The notes beneath the pieces were generated by a model that saw only the letters and a list, made by a program, of their open reading frames with translations, was not told the origin of the DNA and made no database searches. This document shows, in pieces, positions 1 to 5,043 of a stretch of 5,322 nucleotides of DNA (its first letter is position 1; every line of letters starts with the position of its first letter). This DNA comes from an uncultured Clostridia bacterium (GTDB taxonomy: Bacteria; Bacillota; Clostridia; UBA1381; UMGS1253). The stretch covers positions 1 to 5,322 of the forward strand of contig CALAUK010000012.1 in the NCBI GenBank assembly GCA_937892135.1, written 5' to 3'. The position numbers and the translations under genes are program-made.

Positions 1-54
1 ACATGCCGGTCTCCAAAACCGTTCTTGAGGGTTCGAGTCCTTCTACCCCTGCCA
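1..54 (+). tRNA. trnW: tRNA-Trp (anticodon CCA), 5' part outside the window
   Basis: This is the 3' two thirds of a tryptophan tRNA. The anticodon loop is 11-17 with anticodon CCA at 13-15, closed by the stem 7-10/18-21. The T arm is a 5-bp stem 27-31/39-43 around the loop TTCGAGT (32-38). The 3' acceptor strand TACCCCT (44-50), discriminator G51 and encoded CCA (52-54) match the usual bacterial tRNA-Trp end, so the missing 5' strand should read close to AGGGGTA. The outer anticodon-stem pair (C6 opposite T22) does not pair, which is tolerable at that position. The D arm cannot be checked because the 5' part is missing. A terminator hairpin begins at the CCA, so this is the last gene of its transcript. 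Confidence 0.93.
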
Positions 55-91
55 AAAATAAAGAGTGACTTTTAAGTTGCTCTTTATTTTT
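54..91 (+). terminator. Intrinsic terminator after tRNA-Trp
   Basis: The core stem GAGTGAC (63-69) pairs with GTTGCTC (76-82), with two G-T wobbles and a TTTTAA loop. It is followed by the T-rich tail 83-91. The A-rich stretch 54-62 mirrors the tail, so 51-65 and 80-94 form a perfect 15-bp inverted repeat that reaches into the tRNA's GCC end. The form fits factor-independent termination of the tRNA transcript and could work in both directions. Confidence 0.8.
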
Positions 92-94
92 GGC

Positions 95-304
95 GGTATA
101 TATATCTTATCTACTTGGAATCGTAACTCTTTAACAATTCATACCGTAGCATTTTCGTGCGATAGTGAAAATAATATTATTGTATATAACAGATACAGTA
201 ATAGATTGGCTCCATATAGATACAACGCAACCGGACAACAATCCGGTCTGGATTTGTATTTGAAAGAATGCGGAAAAGAAATTATTCTGTACAAACTAAA
301 ATAA
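95..304 (+). pseudogene. Probable 3' remnant of an unidentified gene
   Basis: An open frame continues to a TAA at 302-304. It contains no ATG, and its only upstream candidate start (GTG at 65) lies inside the tRNA terminator hairpin with no ribosome binding site. The last 45 or so codons look protein-like: a polar stretch with Asn and Tyr, then a tail ending LYLKECGKEIILYKLK. The stop lies 22 nt before the next gene on the same strand. I infer that the 5' part of a gene was lost, perhaps by rearrangement beside the tRNA. I do not recognise the family. A chance open frame in AT-rich DNA remains possible. Confidence 0.35.
260..288 (+). promoter_or_regulatory. Possible promoter of the 155-residue membrane protein gene
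   Basis: TTGAAA (260-265) and TATTCT (283-288) are separated by 17 nt. They match the sigma-A -35 box at 5 of 6 and the -10 box at 4 of 6 positions. Transcription would start near 295, about 30 nt before the ATG at 327. The site lies inside the end of the upstream remnant frame. In AT-rich DNA such matches arise easily by chance. Confidence 0.22.
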
Positions 305-326
305 ACCTGAAAGAAGATGACAGACG

Positions 327-794
327 ATGAAAAAACTGTTATGGATTATACTACCGATAATACTTATAGGGCTTCTGTTTTGCTTTTTTGCAACGCTCAA
401 TACATACACAGGGAGCAGCTCGACCTTTTTTCTTTCTGCTTTTGAAGATATAGAAAGCGAATGGAAATGTGAAAAGTCTAGCTTAAAGGCAACCGTGCTT
501 GAACATCCCGAATGTGAAATGGTTAAAATCGAAGACTGTACTTCCGGGAAAACCTACTTGCTTATCGCATTAGGAGATTTTTTGGGCGAAATATATTATT
601 TGCCCGAAAATACAAGCCTTCCCCCTAATATCTTTGACTTAATGGATCTGTTAGGTGAACCATTAAACCTTGCAAAAATAAAGCATAAACGATGGCTTAA
701 TAAAGTGTATGCATTGGAAGTGTGCGGTGTGGACAAAGAATGTTGGTATAAACCCGGCACGAGTACACTACGGTTCAGAAGAGTAGAAAATTAG
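327..794 (+). CDS. Membrane-anchored protein of unknown function, 155 residues
   Basis: I do not recognise this protein. It begins with MKK and a hydrophobic segment at about residues 4-24, followed by a polar Ser/Thr-rich stretch. This suggests a signal anchor with the rest outside the cytoplasm. There is no lipobox that I would trust, since Cys19 is within the hydrophobic core. The outside part has cysteines at 48, 63, 71, 133 and 139, and a W-x-C-x-x-S/D-like start near residue 46. It ends in a basic Arg-rich tail. The start at 327 has only a weak purine-rich ribosome site (GAAAGAAG, 309-316). The gene follows the remnant frame by 22 nt and ends before a palindrome and a strong terminator. 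Codon pattern and a complete reading frame make it likely to be real. Confidence 0.65.
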   Translation: MKKLLWIILPIILIGLLFCFFATLNTYTGSSSTFFLSAFEDIESEWKCEKSSLKATVLEHPECEMVKIEDCTSGKTYLLIALGDFLGEIYYLPENTSLPPNIFDLMDLLGEPLNLAKIKHKRWLNKVYALEVCGVDKECWYKPGTSTLRFRRVEN

Positions 795-801
795 CAGTTT
801 C

Positions 802-819
802 GGTAGGGTTCGCCCTACC
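802..819. repeat. Short palindrome with UUCG loop
   Basis: GGTAGGG (802-808) and CCCTACC (813-819) form a perfect 7-bp stem capped by TTCG with a G-C closing pair, which is a very stable tetraloop in RNA. No T-tract follows, so it is not a classical terminator by itself. It may stabilise the 3' end of the upstream mRNA. It also resembles GTAGGG...CCCTAC-type intergenic palindromes dispersed in many Firmicutes genomes, but only one copy is in this window, so repeat status is an inference. Confidence 0.45.
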
Positions 820-840
820 CCTACAAAAACCAGAACATCA

Positions 841-875
841 AAAAAGCCTGTCACTTCAAGCGTGACAGGCTTTTT
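841..875. terminator. Bidirectional terminator between convergent transcripts
   Basis: GCCTGTCAC (846-854) pairs perfectly with GTGACAGGC (862-870) around a 7-nt loop. AAAAA on the left and TTTTT on the right extend the stem to 14 bp and supply a U-tract whichever strand is transcribed. It lies between the + strand gene ending at 794 and the minus-strand frames ending at 876 and 954, and should end both transcripts. Confidence 0.92.
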
Positions 876-941
876 CTATTTATTCTCAATTTCTATATCC
901 ATATCGCACGTTCCAATGTAAACATCACGCTTTCCGTAAAT
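876..941 (-). CDS. Candidate short ORF or gene remnant after the DUF218 gene
   Basis: The frame reads YGKRDVYIGTCDMDIEIENK before a TAG at 876-878, immediately before the terminator. A perfect AAGGAGG lies at 949-955, overlapping the stop of the DUF218 gene, which is what a translated downstream frame would need. No ATG or GTG lies at a proper distance in frame. An ATT at 939-941 has good 7-nt spacing (21 residues), while a TTG at 945-947 is only about 1 nt from the Shine-Dalgarno. The frame is also in phase with the DUF218 gene, so readthrough of its UAA would append 25 residues. The codons look coding-like, but whether this is a living small gene with a rare start or the stub of a lost gene cannot be decided here. 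Confidence 0.28.
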   Translation of the reverse strand: MYGKRDVYIGTCDMDIEIENK

Positions 942-948
942 ATACAAA

Positions 949-955
949 CCTCCTT
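949..955 (-). promoter_or_regulatory. Strong Shine-Dalgarno overlapping the DUF218 stop codon
   Basis: AAGGAGG on the minus strand shares two bases with the TAA stop at 954-956. It has no complete gene behind it, only the short frame 876-941. A seven-base match to the anti-Shine-Dalgarno at such a position suggests translational coupling to a present or former downstream gene. Confidence 0.5.
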
Positions 956-1625
956 AATCGTTTGTTACATCACCATCTCCGCTTACGGGAATTATCTCGC
1001 CGAGATATGTCGGCTTTGGTTTAAATATTGATTTAACAAAATCCTTACACCGAGCAAGTATTTCGCGCACCTCTCTGCTTGCCTGTCCCACATAGGTGTG
1101 GTAATCAGAACTCACGCCATAAGCTTCAATTCCAAGCTTTTTAGCAATATACAATGCCCTGTATAAATGATACTCCTGAGTTACAATTATAATCTTTTCC
1201 GCCTTAAAAATCTCTTTTGCGCGGTATAAGCTTTCGTATGTTGAAAATCCCGCGTGGTCCATAAATATATCACTCGAGGGAACACCTGCCTCAATAGCAA
1301 CCTGCTTCATCGTATTGACTTCGTCATATCCTTTTCTTCCGTGGTCTCCGCTCATAATTATTTTAGAAGAAGCTCCTTTTTCATAAAGCTCAATTCCTCT
1401 TTTCAGCCTGTCAGATAACATATCGCTCGGTTTTCCATTAGCTTTAACCTGACAGCCAAGAACTAAAATGCAATCAATTTCCTCTAATTTTGTTGCTTTA
1501 TCAGGGCTTAGTATATTTTTCCCTCCGATATTTTTTACATAATCATTAACCCCAAAAACAGCCACTCCGCCCACAATGGCAAGACATATTAATATAATTA
1601 GAATTAATCTTAAAACTTTCTTCAT
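954..1625 (-). CDS. ElyC/SanA/YdcF family (DUF218) membrane-anchored envelope protein
   Basis: A 223-residue protein with one N-terminal membrane segment (about residues 5-25). The DUF218 domain follows from about residue 50 to 175. Conserved family signatures are visible: the strand DCILVLG (51-57), the P-S..L..R segment (66-73), SGDHG (92-96) followed by DE at 101-102, the AG-STYES segment (125-132), and the VTQEYHLYRALYIA helix (148-161). It ends with the family-typical PTYLGEIIP. E. coli SanA and ElyC influence envelope permeability and cell wall assembly, but the biochemical reaction of the family is not settled. The catalytic part is expected outside the membrane. The start at 1625 follows a modest GGGTGG site. 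It is 24 nt behind the transmembrane regulator gene, so the two are very likely one operon. The length is normal for the family. sanA-like is a family label, not a proven orthology. Confidence 0.88.
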   Translation of the reverse strand: MKKVLRLILIILICLAIVGGVAVFGVNDYVKNIGGKNILSPDKATKLEEIDCILVLGCQVKANGKPSDMLSDRLKRGIELYEKGASSKIIMSGDHGRKGYDEVNTMKQVAIEAGVPSSDIFMDHAGFSTYESLYRAKEIFKAEKIIIVTQEYHLYRALYIAKKLGIEAYGVSSDYHTYVGQASREVREILARCKDFVKSIFKPKPTYLGEIIPVSGDGDVTND

Positions 1626-1649
1626 TGTTTATCCACCCATTTAAATCTT

Positions 1650-2279
1650 TTATTCGCATGTAATAATGGCTCCGCTCCATTTGAATGAGTCAATCCAATA
1701 TCGCGTTCCTATAAATCTAACCTTTTCTGTTATCTCGCCATCTGTCTTATGCTTATATTTAATATCAAACTCAAGAAATATCTGTCGATCTTCCCAATCA
1801 GCATCGTGCGTTCCCCGTATTGCCTCAGCAGAAATGATATTCTCTTTTTCTGCACCCATTCCATTCAAAAATTTCTCTGTTAATTCCCTGTTATACTTAT
1901 CAAAAATCCATGTTCCGTATCCGCCACCGCAAGCACCTGCGTCCCATTTAACAGGTCTGGTATAAATATATCCTGCAATACTAAGCCCTACAATTAGAAG
2001 AAGTACAATGAGACTTATTATCCACAATCTTTTTTTCTGCTCTTTCGACACTCTAATTTTATGATTACTTTGCGTTTTTTCGTTTTTGCCAGACGCTATA
2101 TATTCAACACTAGAATCTAACAATTCAGCAAGACAAATGATATTATTCGTGTCTGGATTAGATATATCTTTTTCCCATTTTGATACCGCCTGACGAGATA
2201 CATTTAATTTTTCCGCAACATATTCCTGCGTAAAATTCATTTCTTTTCTCAGCTTTTTAATACGATTTCCAATAGTCAT
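1650..2279 (-). CDS. Transmembrane XRE-family transcription regulator
   Basis: A 209-residue regulator. Residues 3-62 are a Cro/C1-type helix-turn-helix; the helices include FTQEYVAEKLNVSRQAVSKWE (16-36), where SRQAVSKWE is the recognition helix. A charged linker leads to one membrane span at about 85-106, then an outside domain (107-209) beginning with a Gly-rich WDAGACGGGYGTWIFDKY segment. This makes it a one-component sensor in which an outside or membrane signal could control DNA binding directly. I do not know the ligand. The start at 2279 is chosen because a perfect AAGGAGG lies 8 nt upstream. A longer frame from 2333 would run through the -10 box and ribosome site. It is upstream of, and probably co-transcribed with, the DUF218 gene, and likely regulates itself through the repeated AGTTG/CAACT sites. 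Confidence 0.87.
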   Translation of the reverse strand: MTIGNRIKKLRKEMNFTQEYVAEKLNVSRQAVSKWEKDISNPDTNNIICLAELLDSSVEYIASGKNEKTQSNHKIRVSKEQKKRLWIISLIVLLLIVGLSIAGYIYTRPVKWDAGACGGGYGTWIFDKYNRELTEKFLNGMGAEKENIISAEAIRGTHDADWEDRQIFLEFDIKYKHKTDGEITEKVRFIGTRYWIDSFKWSGAIITCE

Positions 2280-2287
2280 AATAATTA

Positions 2288-2294
2288 CCTCCTT
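2288..2294 (-). promoter_or_regulatory. Shine-Dalgarno fixing the regulator start
   Basis: A perfect AAGGAGG is followed by 8 nt and ATG at 2279. This fixes the start 18 codons inside the longest open frame, exactly where the XRE domain homology begins (MTIGNRIKKLR). Confidence 0.85.
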
Positions 2295-2300
2295 AAGATA

Positions 2301-2306
2301 ATTATA
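2301..2306 (-). promoter_or_regulatory. Possible -10 box of the regulator/DUF218 operon
   Basis: A consensus TATAAT lies on the minus strand. At 17 nt upstream the -35 position is only TAGAGT, a poor match, which would suit a promoter that needs help or is easily repressed. Transcription would begin around 2294, leaving a leader of only about 15 nt with the Shine-Dalgarno at its very 5' end. The TTGACA at 2339-2344 is 32 nt away and cannot be its -35 box. Confidence 0.4.
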
Positions 2307-2330
2307 CAAGAATCGGCAATAACACTCTAC

Positions 2331-2354
2331 CAACTATTTGTCAACTTTTAGTTG
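2331..2354 (-). promoter_or_regulatory. Probable operator: AGTTG/CAACT half-sites
   Basis: Three 5-mers are present. CAACT (2350-2354) and AGTTG (2342-2346) form the palindrome CAACTAAAAGTTG, and a second AGTTG (2331-2335) repeats the first at 11-nt spacing, one helical turn. They sit just upstream of the -35 region of the regulator's own gene. XRE repressors commonly bind such palindromes and autoregulate, so the regulator at 1650-2279 is the natural candidate to bind here. This is inferred from position and symmetry only. Confidence 0.4.
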
Positions 2355-2370
2355 CATTCCTAAAATCTAT

Positions 2371-2637
2371 TTATAATTTCAAATCTTCCTCTAATTCTTT
2401 TCCGCAATGAGGGCAGTGCTTGGGAATACCGCCGCGAACATTCATAAGAGAGCCCTTGCAATAAGGACATATATAGAAAATAAATGCCTGCACCAACGCA
2501 AGAGCAAAAATAATTGTTCCGACAACCATAAAACTAGCAATTGTTTTTTCGTTACCTAGCCCAATTCCCATTATCATTATGAAAATACCAATAACAAAAC
2601 CTATAAGCATCGCTCTTCTGCTATTTTTAAAATTCAT
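2371..2637 (-). CDS. Small membrane protein with C-terminal zinc ribbon
   Basis: An 88-residue protein with two hydrophobic segments (about 9-28 and 34-56). They are followed directly by a CPYC...CPHC pair (Cys57, Cys60, Cys75, Cys78) that should bind one zinc ion. The short polar loop between the spans and the basic N-terminus (KNSRR) suggest both ends are in the cytoplasm. The function is unknown. Such small TM-plus-zinc-ribbon proteins are common as hypotheticals in Clostridia. The start at 2637 has AAGGAG at 2646-2651 with 8-nt spacing. It lies on the same strand as the regulator gene, but the roughly 90-nt gap holds the regulator's own promoter signals. No clear terminator follows it, so read-through into the regulator operon is possible. 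Confidence 0.72.
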   Translation of the reverse strand: MNFKNSRRAMLIGFVIGIFIMIMGIGLGNEKTIASFMVVGTIIFALALVQAFIFYICPYCKGSLMNVRGGIPKHCPHCGKELEEDLKL

Positions 2638-2690
2638 TTTCTTCTCTCCTTAATTTCCCTCTTACCCATAATACTTTTTAAAAACCCAAA

Positions 2691-2729
2691 AAGTTGCAAA
2701 AAGCCGCAACTTATTTAAATTGCGGCTTT
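2691..2729 (-). terminator. Double, overlapping terminator of the cap operon
   Basis: On the minus strand the first hairpin pairs AAAGCCGCAA (2720-2729) with TTGCGGCTTT (2700-2709) and runs into a T-tract. The second pairs AAGTTGC (2706-2712) with GCAACTT (2691-2697), followed by another run of T. The two share bases 2706-2709, so they exclude each other. Either can end transcription 10 to 50 nt after the capG stop. Confidence 0.8.
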
Positions 2730-2739
2730 AATTTTTATT

Positions 2740-3891
2740 CTATTTTCTCCATACCATTTTGTTTACAACACCAGTGTAAGACTGAATAAGCTTAACAACC
2801 TTTGTTGAAACATTTTCTTCAACATAGTCGGGCACAGGTATTCCAAAGTCTTTGTTTTTATTCATTTCAACAGCTGTTTCAACTGCCTGCATAAGTGATA
2901 GCTCATCTATTCCTGCAAGCACAAAGCACGCCTTATCGAGCGCCTCAGGTCTCTCAGTTGATGTTCTTATGCAAATGGCAGGGAAAGCTTTTCCTATACT
3001 TGTAAAGAAGCTGCTTTCCTCAGGCAAAGTTCCGCTGTCTGACACAACCGCAAAAGCATTCATCTGCAGGCAGTTATAGTCATGAAATCCCAAAGGCTCA
3101 TGCTGTATTACACGCCTGTCCAGCTTAAAGCCGCTTTTTTCAAGCCTGTTTCTGCTTCTGGGGTGGCATGAATAAAGTATTGGCATATCATATTTCTCTG
3201 CCATTTTGTTAATCGCAGAGAACAAAGAAACAAAATTTTTCTCAGTATCAATATTTTCTTCTCTGTGAGCAGAAAGCAAAATATAATTTCCCTTTTTAAG
3301 TCCAAGTTTTTCATGAATGTCGCTTGCCTCAATTTCAGAAAGGTTATTTTTCAAAACCTCTGCCATGGGTGAGCCTGTTACATATGTGCGTTCTTTGGGA
3401 AGCCCACAATCAGCTAAGTATCTTCTTGCATGCTCAGAATACGCCAAATTCACATCTGAAATAATGTCTACAATTCTTCTGTTTGTTTCCTCAGGAAGAC
3501 ACTCGTCTTTACAGCGGTTTCCTGCCTCCATATGAAAAATCGGAATATGAAGACGCTTTGCACCGATTACAGAAAGACAGCTGTTGGTATCGCCTAAAAC
3601 CAACACCGCATCGGGTTTTATTTCCTCCATCAAATCATAAGATTTTGCGATAATATTTCCCATTGTCTGACCTAAGGTGTCGCCTACTGCATTTAAATAT
3701 ACATCAGGGTCTTCAATCTTTAGGTCACGAAAGAACACACCATTAAGATTATAGTCATAGTTCTGCCCCGTATGTGCTAAGATTGTATCAAAATATTCTC
3801 TGCACTTGTTTATAACAGCAGAAAGACGAATAATCTCAGGTCTTGTTCCAACAATTATAAGTAGTTTTAATTTTCCGTTATTTTTAAACAT
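2740..3891 (-). CDS. capG: UDP-N-acetyl-L-talosamine-type 2-epimerase (CapG/FnlC; WecB fold)
   Basis: A complete 383-residue non-hydrolysing UDP-sugar 2-epimerase. Visible family motifs are VGTRPEIIRL (14-23), HTGQNYD (40-46), the GDT at 100-102, HMEAGNRC (120-127), LPEETNRR (132-139), SAHREEN (207-213), CHPRSR (242-247) and SDSGTLPEES (284-293). Asp101, Glu122, Glu135 and His209 correspond to the acid/base residues known in WecB. The HMEAGNRC and YSEHARRYL forms are those of the CapG/FnlC branch rather than plain WecB (HVEAGLRT). Known for that branch is C2 epimerisation giving UDP-N-acetyl-L-fucosamine in the cytoplasm. Its ATG shares one base with the stop of capF (TAATG), so translation is coupled. 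It is the last gene of the operon, before the double terminator. Confidence 0.93.
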   Translation of the reverse strand: MFKNNGKLKLLIIVGTRPEIIRLSAVINKCREYFDTILAHTGQNYDYNLNGVFFRDLKIEDPDVYLNAVGDTLGQTMGNIIAKSYDLMEEIKPDAVLVLGDTNSCLSVIGAKRLHIPIFHMEAGNRCKDECLPEETNRRIVDIISDVNLAYSEHARRYLADCGLPKERTYVTGSPMAEVLKNNLSEIEASDIHEKLGLKKGNYILLSAHREENIDTEKNFVSLFSAINKMAEKYDMPILYSCHPRSRNRLEKSGFKLDRRVIQHEPLGFHDYNCLQMNAFAVVSDSGTLPEESSFFTSIGKAFPAICIRTSTERPEALDKACFVLAGIDELSLMQAVETAVEMNKNKDFGIPVPDYVEENVSTKVVKLIQSYTGVVNKMVWRK

Positions 3892-5042
3892 TATTTCACC
3901 GCCTCAAAAAATGTATCAGGTTTGCCCGGGTCAAACTGCTCATTTGCCCACATAACAGTTACCAAATCCTCAGTATCCGATAAATTTATTATATTGTGAG
4001 TGTAGCCCGGAAGCATATGTACTGCTTTAATTTCCTCTCCGCTAACTTCAAATTCCAAAACCTCGTCAGTGCCGATTTTACGCATCTCGATTAAGCCTTT
4101 TCCCGCCACTACAACGAAAAATTCCCATTTCGTGTTGTGCCAGTGCTGACCTTTTGTTATGCCGGGTTTTGAAATATTAACAGATACCTGTCCGCAGTTT
4201 AAGCTTTTTATTATCTCCGTAAAAGAGCCTCTCTCATCTTTGTTCATCTTCAGAGAGAAAGATACCTTCTCCTTTGGAAGATACGAAAGGTAAGTTGAAT
4301 AAAGCTTCTTTTCAAAAGAGTTATAGGGAATCTCAGGCATAATAAGAGTTTCCGGCTGTGCTTTAAAGCTATAAATCAAATCAGCAATTTCGCCTAATGT
4401 AATATGATGCTCAGTGGGAACTTTGCAAAAATCTCCCTCTTTATTTTCCTTGCCCGACAGAGATAAAATAAGCTCATTTACCACATCATCAATATAAACC
4501 AAAGTCATTTCGTGCGCGCGGTTATTTACGGTAATAGGCAAATCGTTTGCAATATTATGGCAAAAGGTTGCTACCGCCGAGTTATAATTCGGTCTGCACC
4601 ATTTTCCGAACACATTAGGAAATCTGTAAACTAAAACCTTTGCGCCCGTTTCTTTTCCGTAGGAGAAAATTAAATCCTCTCCCGCTTTTTTACTCTTTCC
4701 ATACGGATTATCCAAAGCCGCCTGAATAGAAGAAGAAATCATAACTGGCGCATTGTTTTTATGCTTTTTCAAAAGCTCAAGCAAAACTGATGTAAAACCA
4801 AAATTGCCTTTCATAAACTCGTCTTCAGTTTCAGGTCGGTTTACGCCTGCCAAATGAAACACAAAGTCCGCATTTTTGCAATATCCGTCAAGAAGCGATT
4901 CATCAGTATCAACATCAAACTCGAAAATCTCGTCTATTTTGACATCAGGATATGTCCTGTCCTTGCCGTCTTTTATATTATAAAGTGCCGCCACAAGATT
5001 TTTTCCAACAAAACCCTTTGCACCGGTGATAAGTATGTTCAT
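3891..5042 (-). CDS. capF: UDP-sugar reductase/epimerase, SDR-cupin fusion (CapF/FnlB)
   Basis: A complete 383-residue two-domain enzyme. The N-terminal extended SDR domain (about 1-245) has the nucleotide motif GAKGFVG (7-13), HLAGVNRP (63-70), SSS (103-105) and the catalytic YGKSK (Tyr114, Lys118). The C-terminal cupin domain (about 255-383) has GQHWHNTKWEFFVV with His300, His302 and Glu307, and His349 in GYTHN, which form the metal site. In S. aureus CapF the cupin domain performs C3 epimerisation and the SDR domain the NADPH-dependent C4 reduction that yields UDP-6-deoxy-L-talNAc. Both sets of residues are intact here. The start at 5042 is chosen over an in-frame ATG at 5066 because the Rossmann motif begins there and GGGGGA (5051-5056) lies 8 nt upstream. 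It begins 1 nt after the capE stop and overlaps the start of capG by 1 nt. Confidence 0.93.
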   Translation of the reverse strand: MNILITGAKGFVGKNLVAALYNIKDGKDRTYPDVKIDEIFEFDVDTDESLLDGYCKNADFVFHLAGVNRPETEDEFMKGNFGFTSVLLELLKKHKNNAPVMISSSIQAALDNPYGKSKKAGEDLIFSYGKETGAKVLVYRFPNVFGKWCRPNYNSAVATFCHNIANDLPITVNNRAHEMTLVYIDDVVNELILSLSGKENKEGDFCKVPTEHHITLGEIADLIYSFKAQPETLIMPEIPYNSFEKKLYSTYLSYLPKEKVSFSLKMNKDERGSFTEIIKSLNCGQVSVNISKPGITKGQHWHNTKWEFFVVVAGKGLIEMRKIGTDEVLEFEVSGEEIKAVHMLPGYTHNIINLSDTEDLVTVMWANEQFDPGKPDTFFEAVK

Positions 5043-5043
5043 A

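Noticed and set aside
65..94. GTG start at 65 for the frame ending at 304
   Set aside because: It lies inside the tRNA terminator hairpin and has no ribosome binding site, so the first residues are almost surely not translated.
230..247. ACCGGA/TCCGGT hairpin
   Set aside because: Only a 6-bp stem inside a coding-like frame with no T-tract; a chance match is likely.
317..329. ATG at 317 as start of the gene downstream
   Set aside because: It is in another frame from the hydrophobic MKKLLW protein, which starts at 327.
1666..1965. Plus-strand open frame opposite the regulator gene
   Set aside because: It is the shadow of the minus-strand XRE gene, with no ribosome site and an unnatural composition.
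2280..2333. Longer regulator start at 2333
   Set aside because: The extra 18 residues would be encoded by the -10 box and Shine-Dalgarno region, and the XRE homology begins at 2279 behind a perfect ribosome site.
2301..2344. TTGACA (2339-2344) with TATAAT (2301-2306) as one promoter
   Set aside because: The spacer is 32 nt, far beyond the 16-18 nt needed. The TTGACA more likely belongs to the AGTTG operator repeats.
2852..3535. Open frames on either strand within capG
   Set aside because: They overlap the clearly conserved epimerase frame and encode nothing recognisable.
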